Source of the DNA: Massilioclostridium coli
Lineage (GTDB): Bacteria; Bacillota; Clostridia; Oscillospirales; Ruminococcaceae
Length of the DNA: 64,000 nt
Assembly (NCBI RefSeq): GCF_900095865.1
Contig: NZ_FMIZ01000007.1
Span: 186,001-250,000, forward strand
Direction of reading: 5' to 3'
A program made the translations under genes and the position numbers. This document shows positions 53,874 through 63,954 of this stretch, piece after piece. The notes below the pieces were generated by a model, which was not told the origin of the DNA, made no database searches, and was given only the letters and a program-made list of their open reading frames with translations. Position 1 is the first letter of the stretch; each line of letters opens with the position of its first letter.

Positions 53874-55010
53874 TTAAGATAAACGGTTTTTGAAATCCTG
53901 GTAACCAAATGTTTTTATGAGATGTTCATTTCCGGATTTATCTCGATATACAATAGAAGGCAATGGCATTCCATTGAAAGTATTGGTCTTTACCATGGTA
54001 TAAAGCGCCATATCTTCAAATACGATTTTATCCCCTATATTTAATGGAGTATCAAAAGAATAATCACCAATCACATCCCCAGCCAAACAAGTGGGACCCG
54101 CTAGGCGATAGGTATAAGATTTTTCGTCTGGTTGTCCACTTTGCTGTACAGGAGGACGGTAAGGCATTTCTAAAACATCCGGCATATGGCATGCGGCGGA
54201 AGTATCTAAAATTGCGATTGAAATCTGATTTTGTACGATTTCTAAAACACTGGATACCAAGAATCCTGCGTTTAATACCACTGCTTCGCCGGGTTCCAAA
54301 TAAATCTGAACACCGTAAGTTTTCTGCAAATGCTGTATAATTTTGATTAACCGCTGGATATCATAATCCGAGCGGGTAATATGATGTCCACCACCCAGGT
54401 TAAGCCATTTCATTTGGGAAAGATACTTGCCAAATTTTTGTTCCAGTGCATTTACGGTGATTTCTAAGTCATCTGAGTTCTGCTCGCACAAAGTATGGAA
54501 ATGAAGTCCATCCAATAGAGGAAGGAGAGTTTCATCAAATTGTTCCAATGTGGTACCCAGACGAGAACCAGGGGAACAAGGGTCGTAGATTGCGTGTCCT
54601 TCTTGGGTGGAACATTCCGGATTTAAGCGTAAGCCTACAGATTTACCTGCTTGTTTGGCAATAGCAGCGTATTTTTTAAGCTGGGGAGGGGAGTTGAATA
54701 CAATATCATCCACGTATTGTAAAATCTCCTGGAATTCATCTTCCCGATAAGCCGGAGAGAAAATATGGGTCTCTCCACCAAACTCTTCTTTTCCCAATTT
54801 GGCTTCGTATAATCCACTGGCTGTTGTGCCCGCCAGGTATTGGCGTATCAGCGGATACACCGAGAACATGGAGAACGCTTTTTGGGCTAATAAAATTTTA
54901 CACCCTGTCTGTTGGGACACCTGCTTTAAAATCTCCAGGTTATGCAGTAGCAAATTTTCGTCCACTAAAAAGTAAGGGGTACGGATAGAAGGATTGATTT
55001 TATATTCCAT
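53874..55010 (-). CDS. nspC: Carboxynorspermidine/carboxyspermidine decarboxylase NspC
   Basis: NspC is a PLP-dependent, alanine-racemase-fold decarboxylase that turns carboxyspermidine into spermidine (or carboxynorspermidine into norspermidine). The 378 residues contain the PLP lysine segment LLAQKAFSMFS (near 37), GGGHHITRSD (near 225), YLEPGEAV (near 258) and the C-terminal GPTCLAGDVIGDY. The ATG at 55010 overlaps the stop of the preceding gene (TAATG). Last gene of the operon. Confidence 0.93.
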   Translation of the reverse strand: MEYKINPSIRTPYFLVDENLLLHNLEILKQVSQQTGCKILLAQKAFSMFSVYPLIRQYLAGTTASGLYEAKLGKEEFGGETHIFSPAYREDEFQEILQYVDDIVFNSPPQLKKYAAIAKQAGKSVGLRLNPECSTQEGHAIYDPCSPGSRLGTTLEQFDETLLPLLDGLHFHTLCEQNSDDLEITVNALEQKFGKYLSQMKWLNLGGGHHITRSDYDIQRLIKIIQHLQKTYGVQIYLEPGEAVVLNAGFLVSSVLEIVQNQISIAILDTSAACHMPDVLEMPYRPPVQQSGQPDEKSYTYRLAGPTCLAGDVIGDYSFDTPLNIGDKIVFEDMALYTMVKTNTFNGMPLPSIVYRDKSGNEHLIKTFGYQDFKNRLS

Positions 55011-56212
55011 TAGTCCACCAACACTGGATTGTGAGATTCCTTCCAAGGCAATCCCCATTTGTTTAATGCTTCCATAAATGGATCTGGGTCAAATTCCTCA
55101 ATATTATGAACCCCTGGTTTGTTCCATGTCCCAGTCATAATCATCATAGCGCCGATCATAGCGGGTACCCCTGTGGTGTAAGCAACTGCTTGGGAGCCAA
55201 CTTCTTTGTAGCATTCCTGATGGTCACAGATATTGTACAAATAATATGTTTTTTCTTTGCCATCTTTTTTCCCTTGGAAAATACATCCAATATTGGTTTT
55301 ACCAACAGTACGTGGTCCTAAAGTAGAAGGGTCTGGTAATACAGCTTTTAAGAATTGCAGTGGAATAATTTCTTTTCCTTCATACAGAATGGGTTCAATA
55401 GAAGTCATGCCTACATTTTCCAGACATTTTAAATGGGTAAGATAGCTCTGGCCAAAGGTCATAAAGAAACGGATGCGTTTGATTCCTGGAATATTCAGAG
55501 CCAGGCTTTCGATTTCTTCATGGTGGAGCAGGTACATATCCTTTTCTCCAACTCCTTCAAAGTTGTAAACCCGTTTAATTTCCATTGGTTTTGTTTCTAC
55601 CCAATGGCCGTCTTCCCAGTAGGAGCCGTTTGCGGAAACTTCACGGATGTTGATTTCTGGGTTAAAGTTGGTAGCGAATGGATAACCATGGTCTCCGCCA
55701 TTGCAGTCCAGAATATCAATATAATTGATTTCATCAAATTCATGCTTTAGGGCGTATGCAGAGAATACTCCTGTAACCCCTGGGTCAAATCCACTACCCA
55801 GCAGAGCAGTAATACCAGCCTGTTCAAACCGTTCCCGGTAAGCCCACTGCCAACTGTATTCAAATTTCGCAGTATCCTCTGGTTCGTAGTTAGCAGTGTC
55901 AACATAATGGGTTTTGGTTGCCAGGCAAGCATCCATAATGGTTAAATCCTGGTAAGGTAACGCCAAGTTTAACACAACATCCGGTTTTTCCTGATTGATT
56001 AACGCAATCAGTTGGTCCACGTTATCTGCGTCTACCTGTGCTGTAGTGATTTTTGTTTTTGTAGTATCTTGTAATTTTTCTTTTAATGCATCGCATTTGG
56101 ATTTTGTCCGGCTGGCAATGCAGATTTCTTCAAATACCTCACTGTTTTGGCAGCATTTATGGATTGCAACAGAAGCAACCCCGCCACAACCAATAATTAA
56201 AGCTTTTCCCAT
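55010..56212 (-). CDS. Carboxynorspermidine/carboxyspermidine dehydrogenase
   Basis: The 400-residue saccharopine-dehydrogenase-family protein begins GKALIIGCGGVASVAIHKC (Rossmann NAD(P) motif) and contains SRTKSKCDAL and GFDPGVTGVFSAYA. It condenses aspartate semialdehyde with putrescine (to carboxyspermidine) or with diaminopropane. Its place directly before nspC, with start/stop overlap, confirms the pathway over lysine metabolism. Also called CASDH, CANSDH or Lys1-like. Confidence 0.93.
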   Translation of the reverse strand: MGKALIIGCGGVASVAIHKCCQNSEVFEEICIASRTKSKCDALKEKLQDTTKTKITTAQVDADNVDQLIALINQEKPDVVLNLALPYQDLTIMDACLATKTHYVDTANYEPEDTAKFEYSWQWAYRERFEQAGITALLGSGFDPGVTGVFSAYALKHEFDEINYIDILDCNGGDHGYPFATNFNPEINIREVSANGSYWEDGHWVETKPMEIKRVYNFEGVGEKDMYLLHHEEIESLALNIPGIKRIRFFMTFGQSYLTHLKCLENVGMTSIEPILYEGKEIIPLQFLKAVLPDPSTLGPRTVGKTNIGCIFQGKKDGKEKTYYLYNICDHQECYKEVGSQAVAYTTGVPAMIGAMMIMTGTWNKPGVHNIEEFDPDPFMEALNKWGLPWKESHNPVLVD

Positions 56213-56231
56213 GAATATCTCCTCCTAATGA

Positions 56232-57086
56232 TTATTGTTGAAATGCCAACAGCATTTCACGGATAATTTTACAAGCGACCATAGTGGATACACCGCTTTG
56301 GTCATAATGTGGGCTTAATTCGTTTACATCGCAGGCAACTACATTCGCCTGGCTACAAACCAAAGTAGCGGCTTTTCGCAATTCCTCAAAACTGACTCCA
56401 CCTGGTTCCGGTGTGCCAGTTCCAGGAAAAATAGAAGGATCTAGTACATCTAAATCCAAAGTGAAGTAAACCGGCTTTCCTTCCAGTTGTTTTATTACAT
56501 GCCCTAAGCTTTCAAAATCAAATTTATGGGTAGTTACATGAGAATTTCCCCATTGGAATTCTTCCCGGTCCCCAGAACGGATACCAAACTGGAAAATACG
56601 GTTGTCCCCAATCAGGTCCCAGCAACGATGAAGTACACATGCGTGGGAGAGTTGTACCCCCAAATAATCGTCCCGAAGGTCTGCATGGGCGTCAAAATGG
56701 ATGATATGGATATCAGGGTACTGTTTTGCCACAGCACGGAACGCGCCTAAAGTAACCAGATGTTCCCCTCCCAGCATAAATGGACGTTTGCTAGCCGCTA
56801 AAATTTCAGCGGTGTGTTGTTCAATCTGAGATAACGCCTGTTCAGTACTGCCAAAACAGAGTTCTAGATCGCCGCTGTCCATAATGGAACAGTCCAGCAA
56901 ATCTTTGTCTTGATAAGGGCTGTAGGTTTCAATCCCAAAGGACTCTCCACGAATAGCACTGCTGCCAAAGCGGGTTCCTGGGCGATAAGATGTAGTGGAA
57001 TCAAATGGGGCACCAAACAAAATAGTAGTTGCTTCGGAAAAATCTGCGTCACACGCCATAAAAGTTTCAATATTCTTGTTCAACAT
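56232..57086 (-). CDS. speB: Agmatinase SpeB
   Basis: SpeB splits agmatine into putrescine and urea. The 284-residue ureohydrolase carries the di-manganese motifs GGEHLVTLG (near 107), HFDAHADLRDD (near 129) and TLDLDVLDPS (near 209). The length and motifs fit bacterial agmatinase. Its start overlaps the 3' end of speE by 20 bp. Confidence 0.94.
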   Translation of the reverse strand: MLNKNIETFMACDADFSEATTILFGAPFDSTTSYRPGTRFGSSAIRGESFGIETYSPYQDKDLLDCSIMDSGDLELCFGSTEQALSQIEQHTAEILAASKRPFMLGGEHLVTLGAFRAVAKQYPDIHIIHFDAHADLRDDYLGVQLSHACVLHRCWDLIGDNRIFQFGIRSGDREEFQWGNSHVTTHKFDFESLGHVIKQLEGKPVYFTLDLDVLDPSIFPGTGTPEPGGVSFEELRKAATLVCSQANVVACDVNELSPHYDQSGVSTMVACKIIREMLLAFQQ

Positions 57087-57927
57087 TTTTCAATAGCTCC
57101 TCAACATAGGCGGGGATATAAAAAGCGCCTTTATGCAATGTAGTAGTGTAGTATTTACAGGTAAGCGCGCGTAAATTCCATTCTGCTTCCCGCAAGTCAC
57201 GCAATGGATGATATTTTTTGGATGCAAATCCAAACAACCAGTGGCCAGATGGATAGGTAGGGATGTGGGCTTGATATACTTTGCTGATTGGAAACGTTTC
57301 TACGATTCGTTTATGGGCCCTTTGGCAGGCAACAGCATCGTTATCATAAAAAGGGCTTTCGTGCTGGTTCACCATAATGCCATCCTCTTTTAATGCTTTA
57401 AAACAGTTTCCATAAAATTCTTTGGTAAACAGTCCTTCACCTGGACCGAATGGGTCGGTGGAATCCACAATAATTAAATCGTATTGATCCTCACAGGAAC
57501 GGATAAATTTTAAGCCATCTTCATAATAAATGGAAACGCGGGGATCATCAAACCGGCATGCTGTTTGTGGAAGGTATTTTTTACAAACTTCCACTACTAG
57601 TTCATCAATTTCTACCAAGTCAATCTGTTCGATTTCTGGGTAGCGGACCAGCTCGCGGATGACGCCACCATCGCCAGCACCAATTACCAGAACATGTTTT
57701 ACGTTTGGATGGACTGCCATTGGGACATGAGTAATCATCTCATGATAAATAAACTCATCCTTTTCGGTTAACATCATATATCCATCCAAAGTTAAAAAGC
57801 GGCCGAATTCAGGGGATTCAAATACATCAATCCGTTGGAATTCGCTTTTTCCACTATATAACTGCTTATCAACTCGTATGGATAATTTTACATTTGGTGT
57901 TTGTGATTCCGAAAACCAAAATTCCAT
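57067..57927 (-). CDS. speE: Spermidine synthase SpeE
   Basis: SpeE transfers the aminopropyl group of decarboxylated SAM to putrescine. The 286-residue enzyme shows LDGYMMLTEKDEFIYHEMITHVP (near 49), LVIGAGDGGVIRELVRYP (near 82) and VDSTDPFGPGEGLF (near 151), the polyamine synthase signatures. It lies 2 bp after speA and overlaps speB. Confidence 0.95.
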   Translation of the reverse strand: MEFWFSESQTPNVKLSIRVDKQLYSGKSEFQRIDVFESPEFGRFLTLDGYMMLTEKDEFIYHEMITHVPMAVHPNVKHVLVIGAGDGGVIRELVRYPEIEQIDLVEIDELVVEVCKKYLPQTACRFDDPRVSIYYEDGLKFIRSCEDQYDLIIVDSTDPFGPGEGLFTKEFYGNCFKALKEDGIMVNQHESPFYDNDAVACQRAHKRIVETFPISKVYQAHIPTYPSGHWLFGFASKKYHPLRDLREAEWNLRALTCKYYTTTLHKGAFYIPAYVEELLKNVEQEY

Positions 57928-57929
57928 TA

Positions 57930-59381
57930 TTAACCCTCCTTTAGCACATTTAGGAACTCAATATCCGCATCCTCTGGACCAGTCATAGAGCACCCCTTTT
58001 GTTTTGCGTACACAATATAATCCAGGATTTCATCTGTAATCCGCTCCCCTGGAGTTAGGATTGGAATTCCTGGAGGATAACACATCACAAACTCGCTGCA
58101 TACCCTACCGGAAGTCTCCAAAAGAGGAAGATGTTCTGTCTGAGCATAGAAAGCTTCTTGTGGAGAAACAACCACTTGAGGTTCAATGTATTCCTGAGTC
58201 ATTAAATTTGTTTTATCTTTTTGGTAACGGCGACGAACCTCCGCAAGAGCACTTACCAACCGTTCAATATCCTGTTTTCGGTCACCAATAGAAAGATAGG
58301 CTAAAATATTGCCTAAATCTCCAAATTCAATTTGAATATCGTATTCATCCCGCAATAGGTCGTAAACCTCAATCCCAGCAAGTCCAATATCCAATGTGTG
58401 GATGGAGAGTTTGGTTCGGTCAAAATCAAAAATGCTGTCCCCATTGATCAACTCTTTGGAGTAAGCATAATACCCTCCAATATGGTTGATTTCTGAACGG
58501 GCATAGTCCGCCAGCTCCATTACTTTACCAAAGGATTCTTTTCCCCGTAGTGCTAGATTTCGGCGGGAGATATCTAAGCTGGAAAGTAGTAAATAAGAAC
58601 CGCTGGTTGTTTGGGTTAAGTTAATAATCTGCCGTACATGCCCTTCCTGCATTGCTGGGCCTGCCAGCAAAAGGGAGCTTTGGGTTAAGCTTCCACCAGA
58701 TTTGTGCATTGAAACTGCTGCCATATCAGCGCCAGCAGCCATAGCAGAAACTGGCATGTCCTCTCCAAAGTAAAAATGGGTTCCATGGGCTTCGTCCACC
58801 AGGCAGAGCATATTGTGTTCATGTGCTAATTTTACAATGGAACGCAAATCAGAACAAATTCCATAATAAGTAGGGTTATTGACTAAAATTGCTTTTGCAT
58901 CAGGATGTTGTTGGATCGCCTTTTTTACAGCGGATACACTCATCCCCAATGGGATTCCCAAACGATGGTCACAATCTGGGTTTACATAAACAGGAACAGC
59001 GCCGCATAAAATCATGGCTCCCATTACACTGCGGTGTACGTTGCGGGGAAGGATAATTTTTTCTCCCCGTTTCGCTACAGATAAAATCATGCTTTGTACA
59101 GCGGAGGTTGTCCCTCCTACCATAAGGAAGGCATGTGCTGCGCCAAACGCCTCTGCTGCCAGGCATTCCGCTTCCCGGATTACCGAAACAGGATGGCAAA
59201 GGTTATCCAGTGGTTTCATGGAGTTGACATCCATGTTGACGCATTTTTCTCCTAACAGGGCAGCTAATTCTGGGTTTCCACGTCCTCTTTTATGCCCTGG
59301 TACGTCAAAGGGGACAACCCTCATTTTTTTAAATTCTTCTAACGCCTCATAGATTGGGGCACGGGATTGGTCTAAACTCAT
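57930..59381 (-). CDS. speA: Arginine decarboxylase (SpeA type)
   Basis: The 483-residue fold-I PLP enzyme belongs to the Orn/Lys/Arg decarboxylase family of Bacillus SpeA. It has [16 protein letters not shown] near 28, [13 protein letters not shown] near 88, [13 protein letters not shown] near 193 and the PLP lysine in [14 protein letters not shown] near 225. Arginine rather than lysine or ornithine is the likely substrate because agmatinase is in the same operon. It overlaps speD by 4 bp. Confidence 0.9.
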   Translation of the reverse strand: MSLDQSRAPIYEALEEFKKMRVVPFDVPGHKRGRGNPELAALLGEKCVNMDVNSMKPLDNLCHPVSVIREAECLAAEAFGAAHAFLMVGGTTSAVQSMILSVAKRGEKIILPRNVHRSVMGAMILCGAVPVYVNPDCDHRLGIPLGMSVSAVKKAIQQHPDAKAILVNNPTYYGICSDLRSIVKLAHEHNMLCLVDEAHGTHFYFGEDMPVSAMAAGADMAAVSMHKSGGSLTQSSLLLAGPAMQEGHVRQIINLTQTTSGSYLLLSSLDISRRNLALRGKESFGKVMELADYARSEINHIGGYYAYSKELINGDSIFDFDRTKLSIHTLDIGLAGIEVYDLLRDEYDIQIEFGDLGNILAYLSIGDRKQDIERLVSALAEVRRRYQKDKTNLMTQEYIEPQVVVSPQEAFYAQTEHLPLLETSGRVCSEFVMCYPPGIPILTPGERITDEILDYIVYAKQKGCSMTGPEDADIEFLNVLKEG

Positions 59382-60157
59382 GGTGTGCCGTCCTTTCCAT
59401 AAATATTGCGACCACTGAAGATTTCAATCATTTCTTGCCGCAAATTGTGCATAATTTCCAGCCGTGTTTTAGGGGGAAGTTCATAAACATCGGTATTAAA
59501 CAAATAGTTTTGTAAATCAATATCTTTCACCATCATTTTGGTGTGGAACAGGTTTGCCTCATAAATATTGATATCAACTGTGTCATAACGGAACAATGTG
59601 TCCGGATTGATATAGTCCTGGATGGAAGTCACCTTGTGGTCTAAAAACAGTTTTTGCCCATTTACATCCCGGGTAAAACCTCTGACGCGGTAATCCATGG
59701 TGATAATATCAGAATCAAACGAGCTGATCAGATAATCCAAAGTGGAAAGCGGGGTAATTTCCCCACAAGTAGCAACATCAATATCCACCCGGAAGGTTGC
59801 CAGACAAGTTTCTGGATGATATTCTGGATAAGTATGCACTGTAACATGGCTTTTATCCAGGTGTGCCAGCTGTGTTTCCCCCATAGGAACCATAGAACCT
59901 TCCGCTATTAAAATGGTAACGGAAGCCCCTTGGGGGTCATAATCCTGGCGGGCAATATTCAAAACCTGTGCGCCAATCATATCCGTTAAGGTGGTTAAAA
60001 TATTGGTAAGGCGCTCTGAATTATATTGTTCGTCAATATAGGCAATATAGTCACGCTGCTCACGGGCTGTTTTTGCGTAACAAACATCGTAAATATTGAA
60101 ACTCAGCGCCTTTGTTAGGTTATTAAACCCATAAAGTTTTAATTTTTCTTCCGCCAT
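59378..60157 (-). CDS. speD: S-adenosylmethionine decarboxylase proenzyme SpeD
   Basis: The 259-residue proenzyme resembles the long (E. coli-like) class. The self-cleavage site is in [17 protein letters not shown], where Ser-103 would become the pyruvoyl group. [30 protein letters not shown] and FHTKMMVKD follow, as in E. coli SpeD. It supplies decarboxylated SAM for SpeE. First gene of the operon; ribosome-binding site GAGGTG on the minus strand. SpeD-like proteins with altered activity (arginine or ornithine decarboxylase) are known, but the neighbouring speE supports the classic role. Confidence 0.92.
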   Translation of the reverse strand: MAEEKLKLYGFNNLTKALSFNIYDVCYAKTAREQRDYIAYIDEQYNSERLTNILTTLTDMIGAQVLNIARQDYDPQGASVTILIAEGSMVPMGETQLAHLDKSHVTVHTYPEYHPETCLATFRVDIDVATCGEITPLSTLDYLISSFDSDIITMDYRVRGFTRDVNGQKLFLDHKVTSIQDYINPDTLFRYDTVDINIYEANLFHTKMMVKDIDLQNYLFNTDVYELPPKTRLEIMHNLRQEMIEIFSGRNIYGKDGTP

Positions 60158-60199
60158 ATTCCAAACACCTCGAATTTCGTTAAGATGGATCTATTTTTA

Positions 60200-60268
60200 T
60201 CAACAAAATAAAAAAGCACAAGCAATGCAATACCCATTACTTGTGCTACGATTTTTCTGCCATAACAT
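60200..60268 (-). other. Possible leader ORF of the polyamine operon
   Basis: On the minus strand an ATG at 60268 opens a 22-codon ORF (ending TGA at 60200) that runs through the terminator hairpin. A second ATG at 60263 opens a 5-codon ORF (MAEKS) that stops at the edge of the hairpin. Neither has a strong ribosome-binding site. Noted only because they overlap a putative attenuator. Confidence 0.25.
60203..60247 (-). terminator. Terminator-like hairpin in the speD leader
   Basis: AGCACAAG pairs with CTTGTGCT, extended by AATG/CATT beyond a mismatch, and on the minus strand is followed by TTTTTTATTTTG. It lies about 46 bp before the speD start. It is either a transcription attenuator of the polyamine operon or the terminator of an unseen upstream transcript. 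Confidence 0.7.
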
Positions 60269-60896
60269 TTTTATCTTTTTATGATATACAAATAAAATCA
60301 AAAATTACTTATGGAAGAAAGAGAATTCAGAGTTTATATAGCAAATAGCTTATTTTACCACTCTTTATTGACCGTTTCACAAGTTGATGTGCATATCCAA
60401 GCACTGGTTATAAAGTTACCAACTTATAAAATTTGAGCTTCTAACTCAATCAATAAGGCAACAGCAATGTTGCCATTCGGCAGTTGACCCGGCTGTCCGT
60501 ATGGCCTTTAACCCAACATGGGTGGTCAGAAAGTATTTGCATGGAAACTCTGTATTGTCAAAATTCCATGTCTATGATTACTATACATGATTTAAAAAAG
60601 GCTGTCAATAGGATTTCCATTTTTTTTGTAACTTTCCTTGTAAATATTGTAATAAAGTACGATAAAAAGAAAAAAATATGGCTATGTTCAAATAAATCTG
60701 TTCTTAAATCAAGTAAACTAGATCACCATAAAAGGTAGACGAAATCTTATCTGCTATGAATAATAGTAAAAAAGTTGTTTATACATTGTTCCTTTATAGT
60801 CTTGTTCAATAAATATTCAAGAAATGGTAGTATAATATAATCCATTTCTTTTTGAATGAGTATAATAAAGTTAGTTTTTACGATTGGGGGCAATCT
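60253..60896. other. Long gap with a structured GC-rich block, no clear gene
   Basis: The stretch is AT-rich except for 60457-60527. An 84-codon ORF at 60484-60738 has no ribosome-binding site, and its translation looks spurious. A TATAAT at 60831 with a poor -35 box may be the ABC transporter promoter. Confidence 0.5.
60457..60527. other. Block of three consecutive hairpins, candidate structured RNA or repeat
   Basis: GGCAACA-GCAA-TGTTGCC is a perfect 7-bp stem with a GNRA loop (60457-60474). Next is CGGCAG...CTG-T-CCG (60478-60499). The third is GGCC...ACCCA-ACA-TGGGT-GGTC (60503-60527). The block is clearly richer in GC than its surroundings. The strand is unknown; no known riboswitch or RNA family was recognised. 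Confidence 0.4.
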
Positions 60897-63800
60897 ATGC
60901 TTGCATTAAAATCGATTACCAAAGATTATCCTGTTGGGGATACGAAGGTTACAGCGTTAAATGGAATTGATCTTGCGTTTCGTGACCATGAATTTGTATC
61001 CATTTTAGGGCCTTCTGGATGTGGAAAAACCACTATGTTAAATATCATTGGGGGATTAGACCGGTATACATCGGGGGACTTAATCATCAACGGACGTTCC
61101 ACAAAGGAATATAAAGATAAAGACTGGGATAACTACCGGAACCATTCGATTGGGTTTGTGTTCCAAAGTTATAATTTAATTCCCCACCAAACAGTATTGG
61201 CAAATGTGGAACTGGCTTTGACCCTTTCGGGTGTGTCTAAAGCAGAACGACGTGAACGGGCGATCCACGCCCTGGAACAGGTTGGATTAGGGGAACATAT
61301 CCATAAAAATCCAAACCAGCTTTCCGGAGGACAAATGCAGCGTGTGGCAATTGCCCGTGCATTGGTAAATGACCCGGATATCCTGCTGGCAGATGAACCC
61401 ACAGGGGCACTGGATACCAAAACCAGCGTCCAAATCATGGAGATATTAAAAGAAATTTCTCAGGATAAATTGATTATTATGGTAACCCATAATCCCGATC
61501 TTGCGCAACAGTATTCCAGCAGAATTGTGCGGTTATTGGATGGTGATGTAGTAGGGGACACTAATCCTTATACGGAGGAAGAAATCCACGCCGATTTGTC
61601 CAAAGAAAAAGATATATCAACTAAGCGGAAAAAGAATATGTCTTTTGGCACAGCAATTTCCCTTTCATTCCATAACCTGCTGACGAAAAAAGCTAGGACA
61701 TTAATGACCTCTTTTGCTGGAAGTATTGGTATTATTGGAATTGCTTTAATTTTGGCGCTTTCCACTGGAGTTCAGGCATATATTGATACTGTCCAGAAAG
61801 ATACTTTATCTTCCTATCCTGTTACCATCAATAAAGAAGATAACGATATGATTTCTGCTATGTCTTCTATGCAGGATTCTATGGTAGAAGAAAACAAGCA
61901 ACCAAAACAAGATAATACCGTCTATTCTACCTCAATTATGTATGAATTATTCCATTCTATGAACTCTAGCAATGCTACTGAGAACAACCTAACTGATTTT
62001 AAAGCATTTCTGGATAAACAGATGAATGAGGAAACCAGTACAACAGATTTATACCAATATACTTCTGCTATTCAATATCAGTACGATGTGGATATGAACA
62101 CCTATATTACGGATGCGGATGGAAATTATAGGACAACTGATATTGCGGATGTTTTTTCGGAATCGGAAAATCCTGATCTTCCAAAAGAAAAACAGGCGAT
62201 GTATGAGATGATGAAAACCCAGCTTTCTTCTTATGAGTTGTGGCAGGAAATCCCTTCTGGAACAGATGGAAGTTTGATTTCCGATATGGTTTCTAGTCAA
62301 TATGATTTGGTGTATGGACAATGGCCATCTGCCGCAAACGAAGTAGTATTGGTGTTAAACGGAAATAGTGAAATCTCTGATATCGCTTTTTATTCTTTGG
62401 GATTGTTGGCTCCGGAGCAGGTCCAGGAGCTATTGGATTCTAGTACGGACGGTACAGAAGTAGATAAATGGGATTTATCTTTAAATTATCAGGAAATTTG
62501 TGAGAAATCCTTTAAATTGCTGTTAAATCCTGATTATTATGCAAACACAGGAAAAAATGGCACCTGGGAATATATTGGTGATGATCAAACCAGGATGGAT
62601 ATGACGATTAAAAATGGCTATGACTTAAATATTGTGGGTATCATTCAACCAAACGAAGATGCTTCCGCAACTACGTTATCCGGTACTTTTGGATATACTT
62701 CTGCTTTAACAGAATATATGGTAGATAAAATTCAAACTAGTGATATTGTGGCACAGCAAACTGCTGTAGAAAATGAGAATTACGACGTTTTTTCTGGGCT
62801 TCCTTTTACCAAGGAGGAACGGGAGCTTACCAATGCAGAAAAAGCGGAGGAAATCAAATCATATTTTTCTGGACTAAATAATCAAGAAAAAACAGACTTA
62901 TATACCAGAATTCTCTCAGAACCACCAGAAGAATATGTACAGCAGGTATTGCAAAGTAGCATGGCGAAATATTCCACTAGGGAAGAAATGGAAAGTGCAA
63001 TCGCCTCCCAATATCAGATGGATAATGCTACAGTTCAGTCCTATTTATCTTCGTATTCAGATGAAGAATTGCAAACAATGATACAGCAGCAGATTACGGC
63101 AATGATTCAGCAAAACTATGCGGCACAGGCAGAAGCAGCGGTAAAAGAGATGATGGGAACGGATGGAGAAATTGACCAATCTGCTGGATATGCAAAAGTA
63201 GCGGCTATTTTCGATGCTCAAATTGGAAGTGTTCAGGATGAAGCTACTTTGGCAGGATATTATGACAAATATATGCCTTCCGGCGTTTCGGAGTCTACTT
63301 TGGAAGAAAATATGAAAACATTGGGTGTTGTTGATTTGGGTTCTCCATCTGCCATCAATATATATGCAAATTCATTTGAAAATAAAGATGCCATCTCAGA
63401 TATCATTACCGATTATAACAATTCTGTTGCAGAAGAAGATGCTATTTCTTATACCGACTATGTTGCCCTATTGATGTCCGGTATTACTACGATTATCAAT
63501 GCTATTTCTTATGGGTTAATCGCATTTGTTGCAATTTCCTTGGTAGTTTCTTCTATTATGATTGGAATTATCACCTATATTTCCGTATTGGAACGGACAA
63601 AAGAAATTGGTATTTTACGCTCCATTGGAGCTTCCAAAAAAGATGTTTCCCATGTGTTTAACGCGGAAGCAATGATTATTGGCTTCTGTGCTGGTGCCCT
63701 TGGGGTAATCATCTCATTACTCCTTTGTTTGCCAATTAACTGGATTATCCATGCACTTACCAATATCCCAACGATTAATGCTTATTTATCTCCAGTTGCT

Positions 63801-63908
63801 TGTATTATTTTGGTGGCAATCAGTATGGGATTAACTTTTATTGCCGGATTAATTCCTTCCAGAATTGCAGCTAAGAAAAATCCAGTAGAATCTTTGCGAA
63901 GTGAATAA
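60897..63908 (+). CDS. Fused ABC transporter ATPase-permease (MacB-like)
   Basis: The roughly 1003-residue protein joins an N-terminal ABC ATPase (residues about 1-225) to an FtsX-type permease. The ATPase carries Walker [10 protein letters not shown] near 38, signature [15 protein letters not shown] near 140 and Walker [12 protein letters not shown] near 162. One membrane helix lies near 285-305, followed by an extracellular domain of more than 500 residues. Three further helices lie near the end (about 865-1000), with [15 protein letters not shown] before the C-terminal helices. MacB/YknZ-type proteins drive export or mechanical work on envelope substrates. Start at 60897 after GGGGG; a TTG at 60852 is less likely. 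Own terminator follows. Confidence 0.9.
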   Translation: MLALKSITKDYPVGDTKVTALNGIDLAFRDHEFVSILGPSGCGKTTMLNIIGGLDRYTSGDLIINGRSTKEYKDKDWDNYRNHSIGFVFQSYNLIPHQTVLANVELALTLSGVSKAERRERAIHALEQVGLGEHIHKNPNQLSGGQMQRVAIARALVNDPDILLADEPTGALDTKTSVQIMEILKEISQDKLIIMVTHNPDLAQQYSSRIVRLLDGDVVGDTNPYTEEEIHADLSKEKDISTKRKKNMSFGTAISLSFHNLLTKKARTLMTSFAGSIGIIGIALILALSTGVQAYIDTVQKDTLSSYPVTINKEDNDMISAMSSMQDSMVEENKQPKQDNTVYSTSIMYELFHSMNSSNATENNLTDFKAFLDKQMNEETSTTDLYQYTSAIQYQYDVDMNTYITDADGNYRTTDIADVFSESENPDLPKEKQAMYEMMKTQLSSYELWQEIPSGTDGSLISDMVSSQYDLVYGQWPSAANEVVLVLNGNSEISDIAFYSLGLLAPEQVQELLDSSTDGTEVDKWDLSLNYQEICEKSFKLLLNPDYYANTGKNGTWEYIGDDQTRMDMTIKNGYDLNIVGIIQPNEDASATTLSGTFGYTSALTEYMVDKIQTSDIVAQQTAVENENYDVFSGLPFTKEERELTNAEKAEEIKSYFSGLNNQEKTDLYTRILSEPPEEYVQQVLQSSMAKYSTREEMESAIASQYQMDNATVQSYLSSYSDEELQTMIQQQITAMIQQNYAAQAEAAVKEMMGTDGEIDQSAGYAKVAAIFDAQIGSVQDEATLAGYYDKYMPSGVSESTLEENMKTLGVVDLGSPSAINIYANSFENKDAISDIITDYNNSVAEEDAISYTDYVALLMSGITTIINAISYGLIAFVAISLVVSSIMIGIITYISVLERTKEIGILRSIGASKKDVSHVFNAEAMIIGFCAGALGVIISLLLCLPINWIIHALTNIPTINAYLSPVACIILVAISMGLTFIAGLIPSRIAAKKNPVESLRSE

Positions 63909-63923
63909 AAGTTATTATGTTTT

Positions 63924-63954
63924 GGATGGTGGAATATTTCCACCATCCTTTTTT
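63924..63954 (+). terminator. Intrinsic terminator after the ABC transporter
   Basis: GGATGGTGGAA and TTCCACCATCC form an 11-bp stem followed by a T tract. Confidence 0.93.

Noticed and set aside
60484-60738. 84-codon plus-strand ORF in the speD/ABC transporter gap
   Set aside because: No ribosome-binding site, unusual composition, and it starts inside the GC-rich hairpin block; its product resembles no known family.
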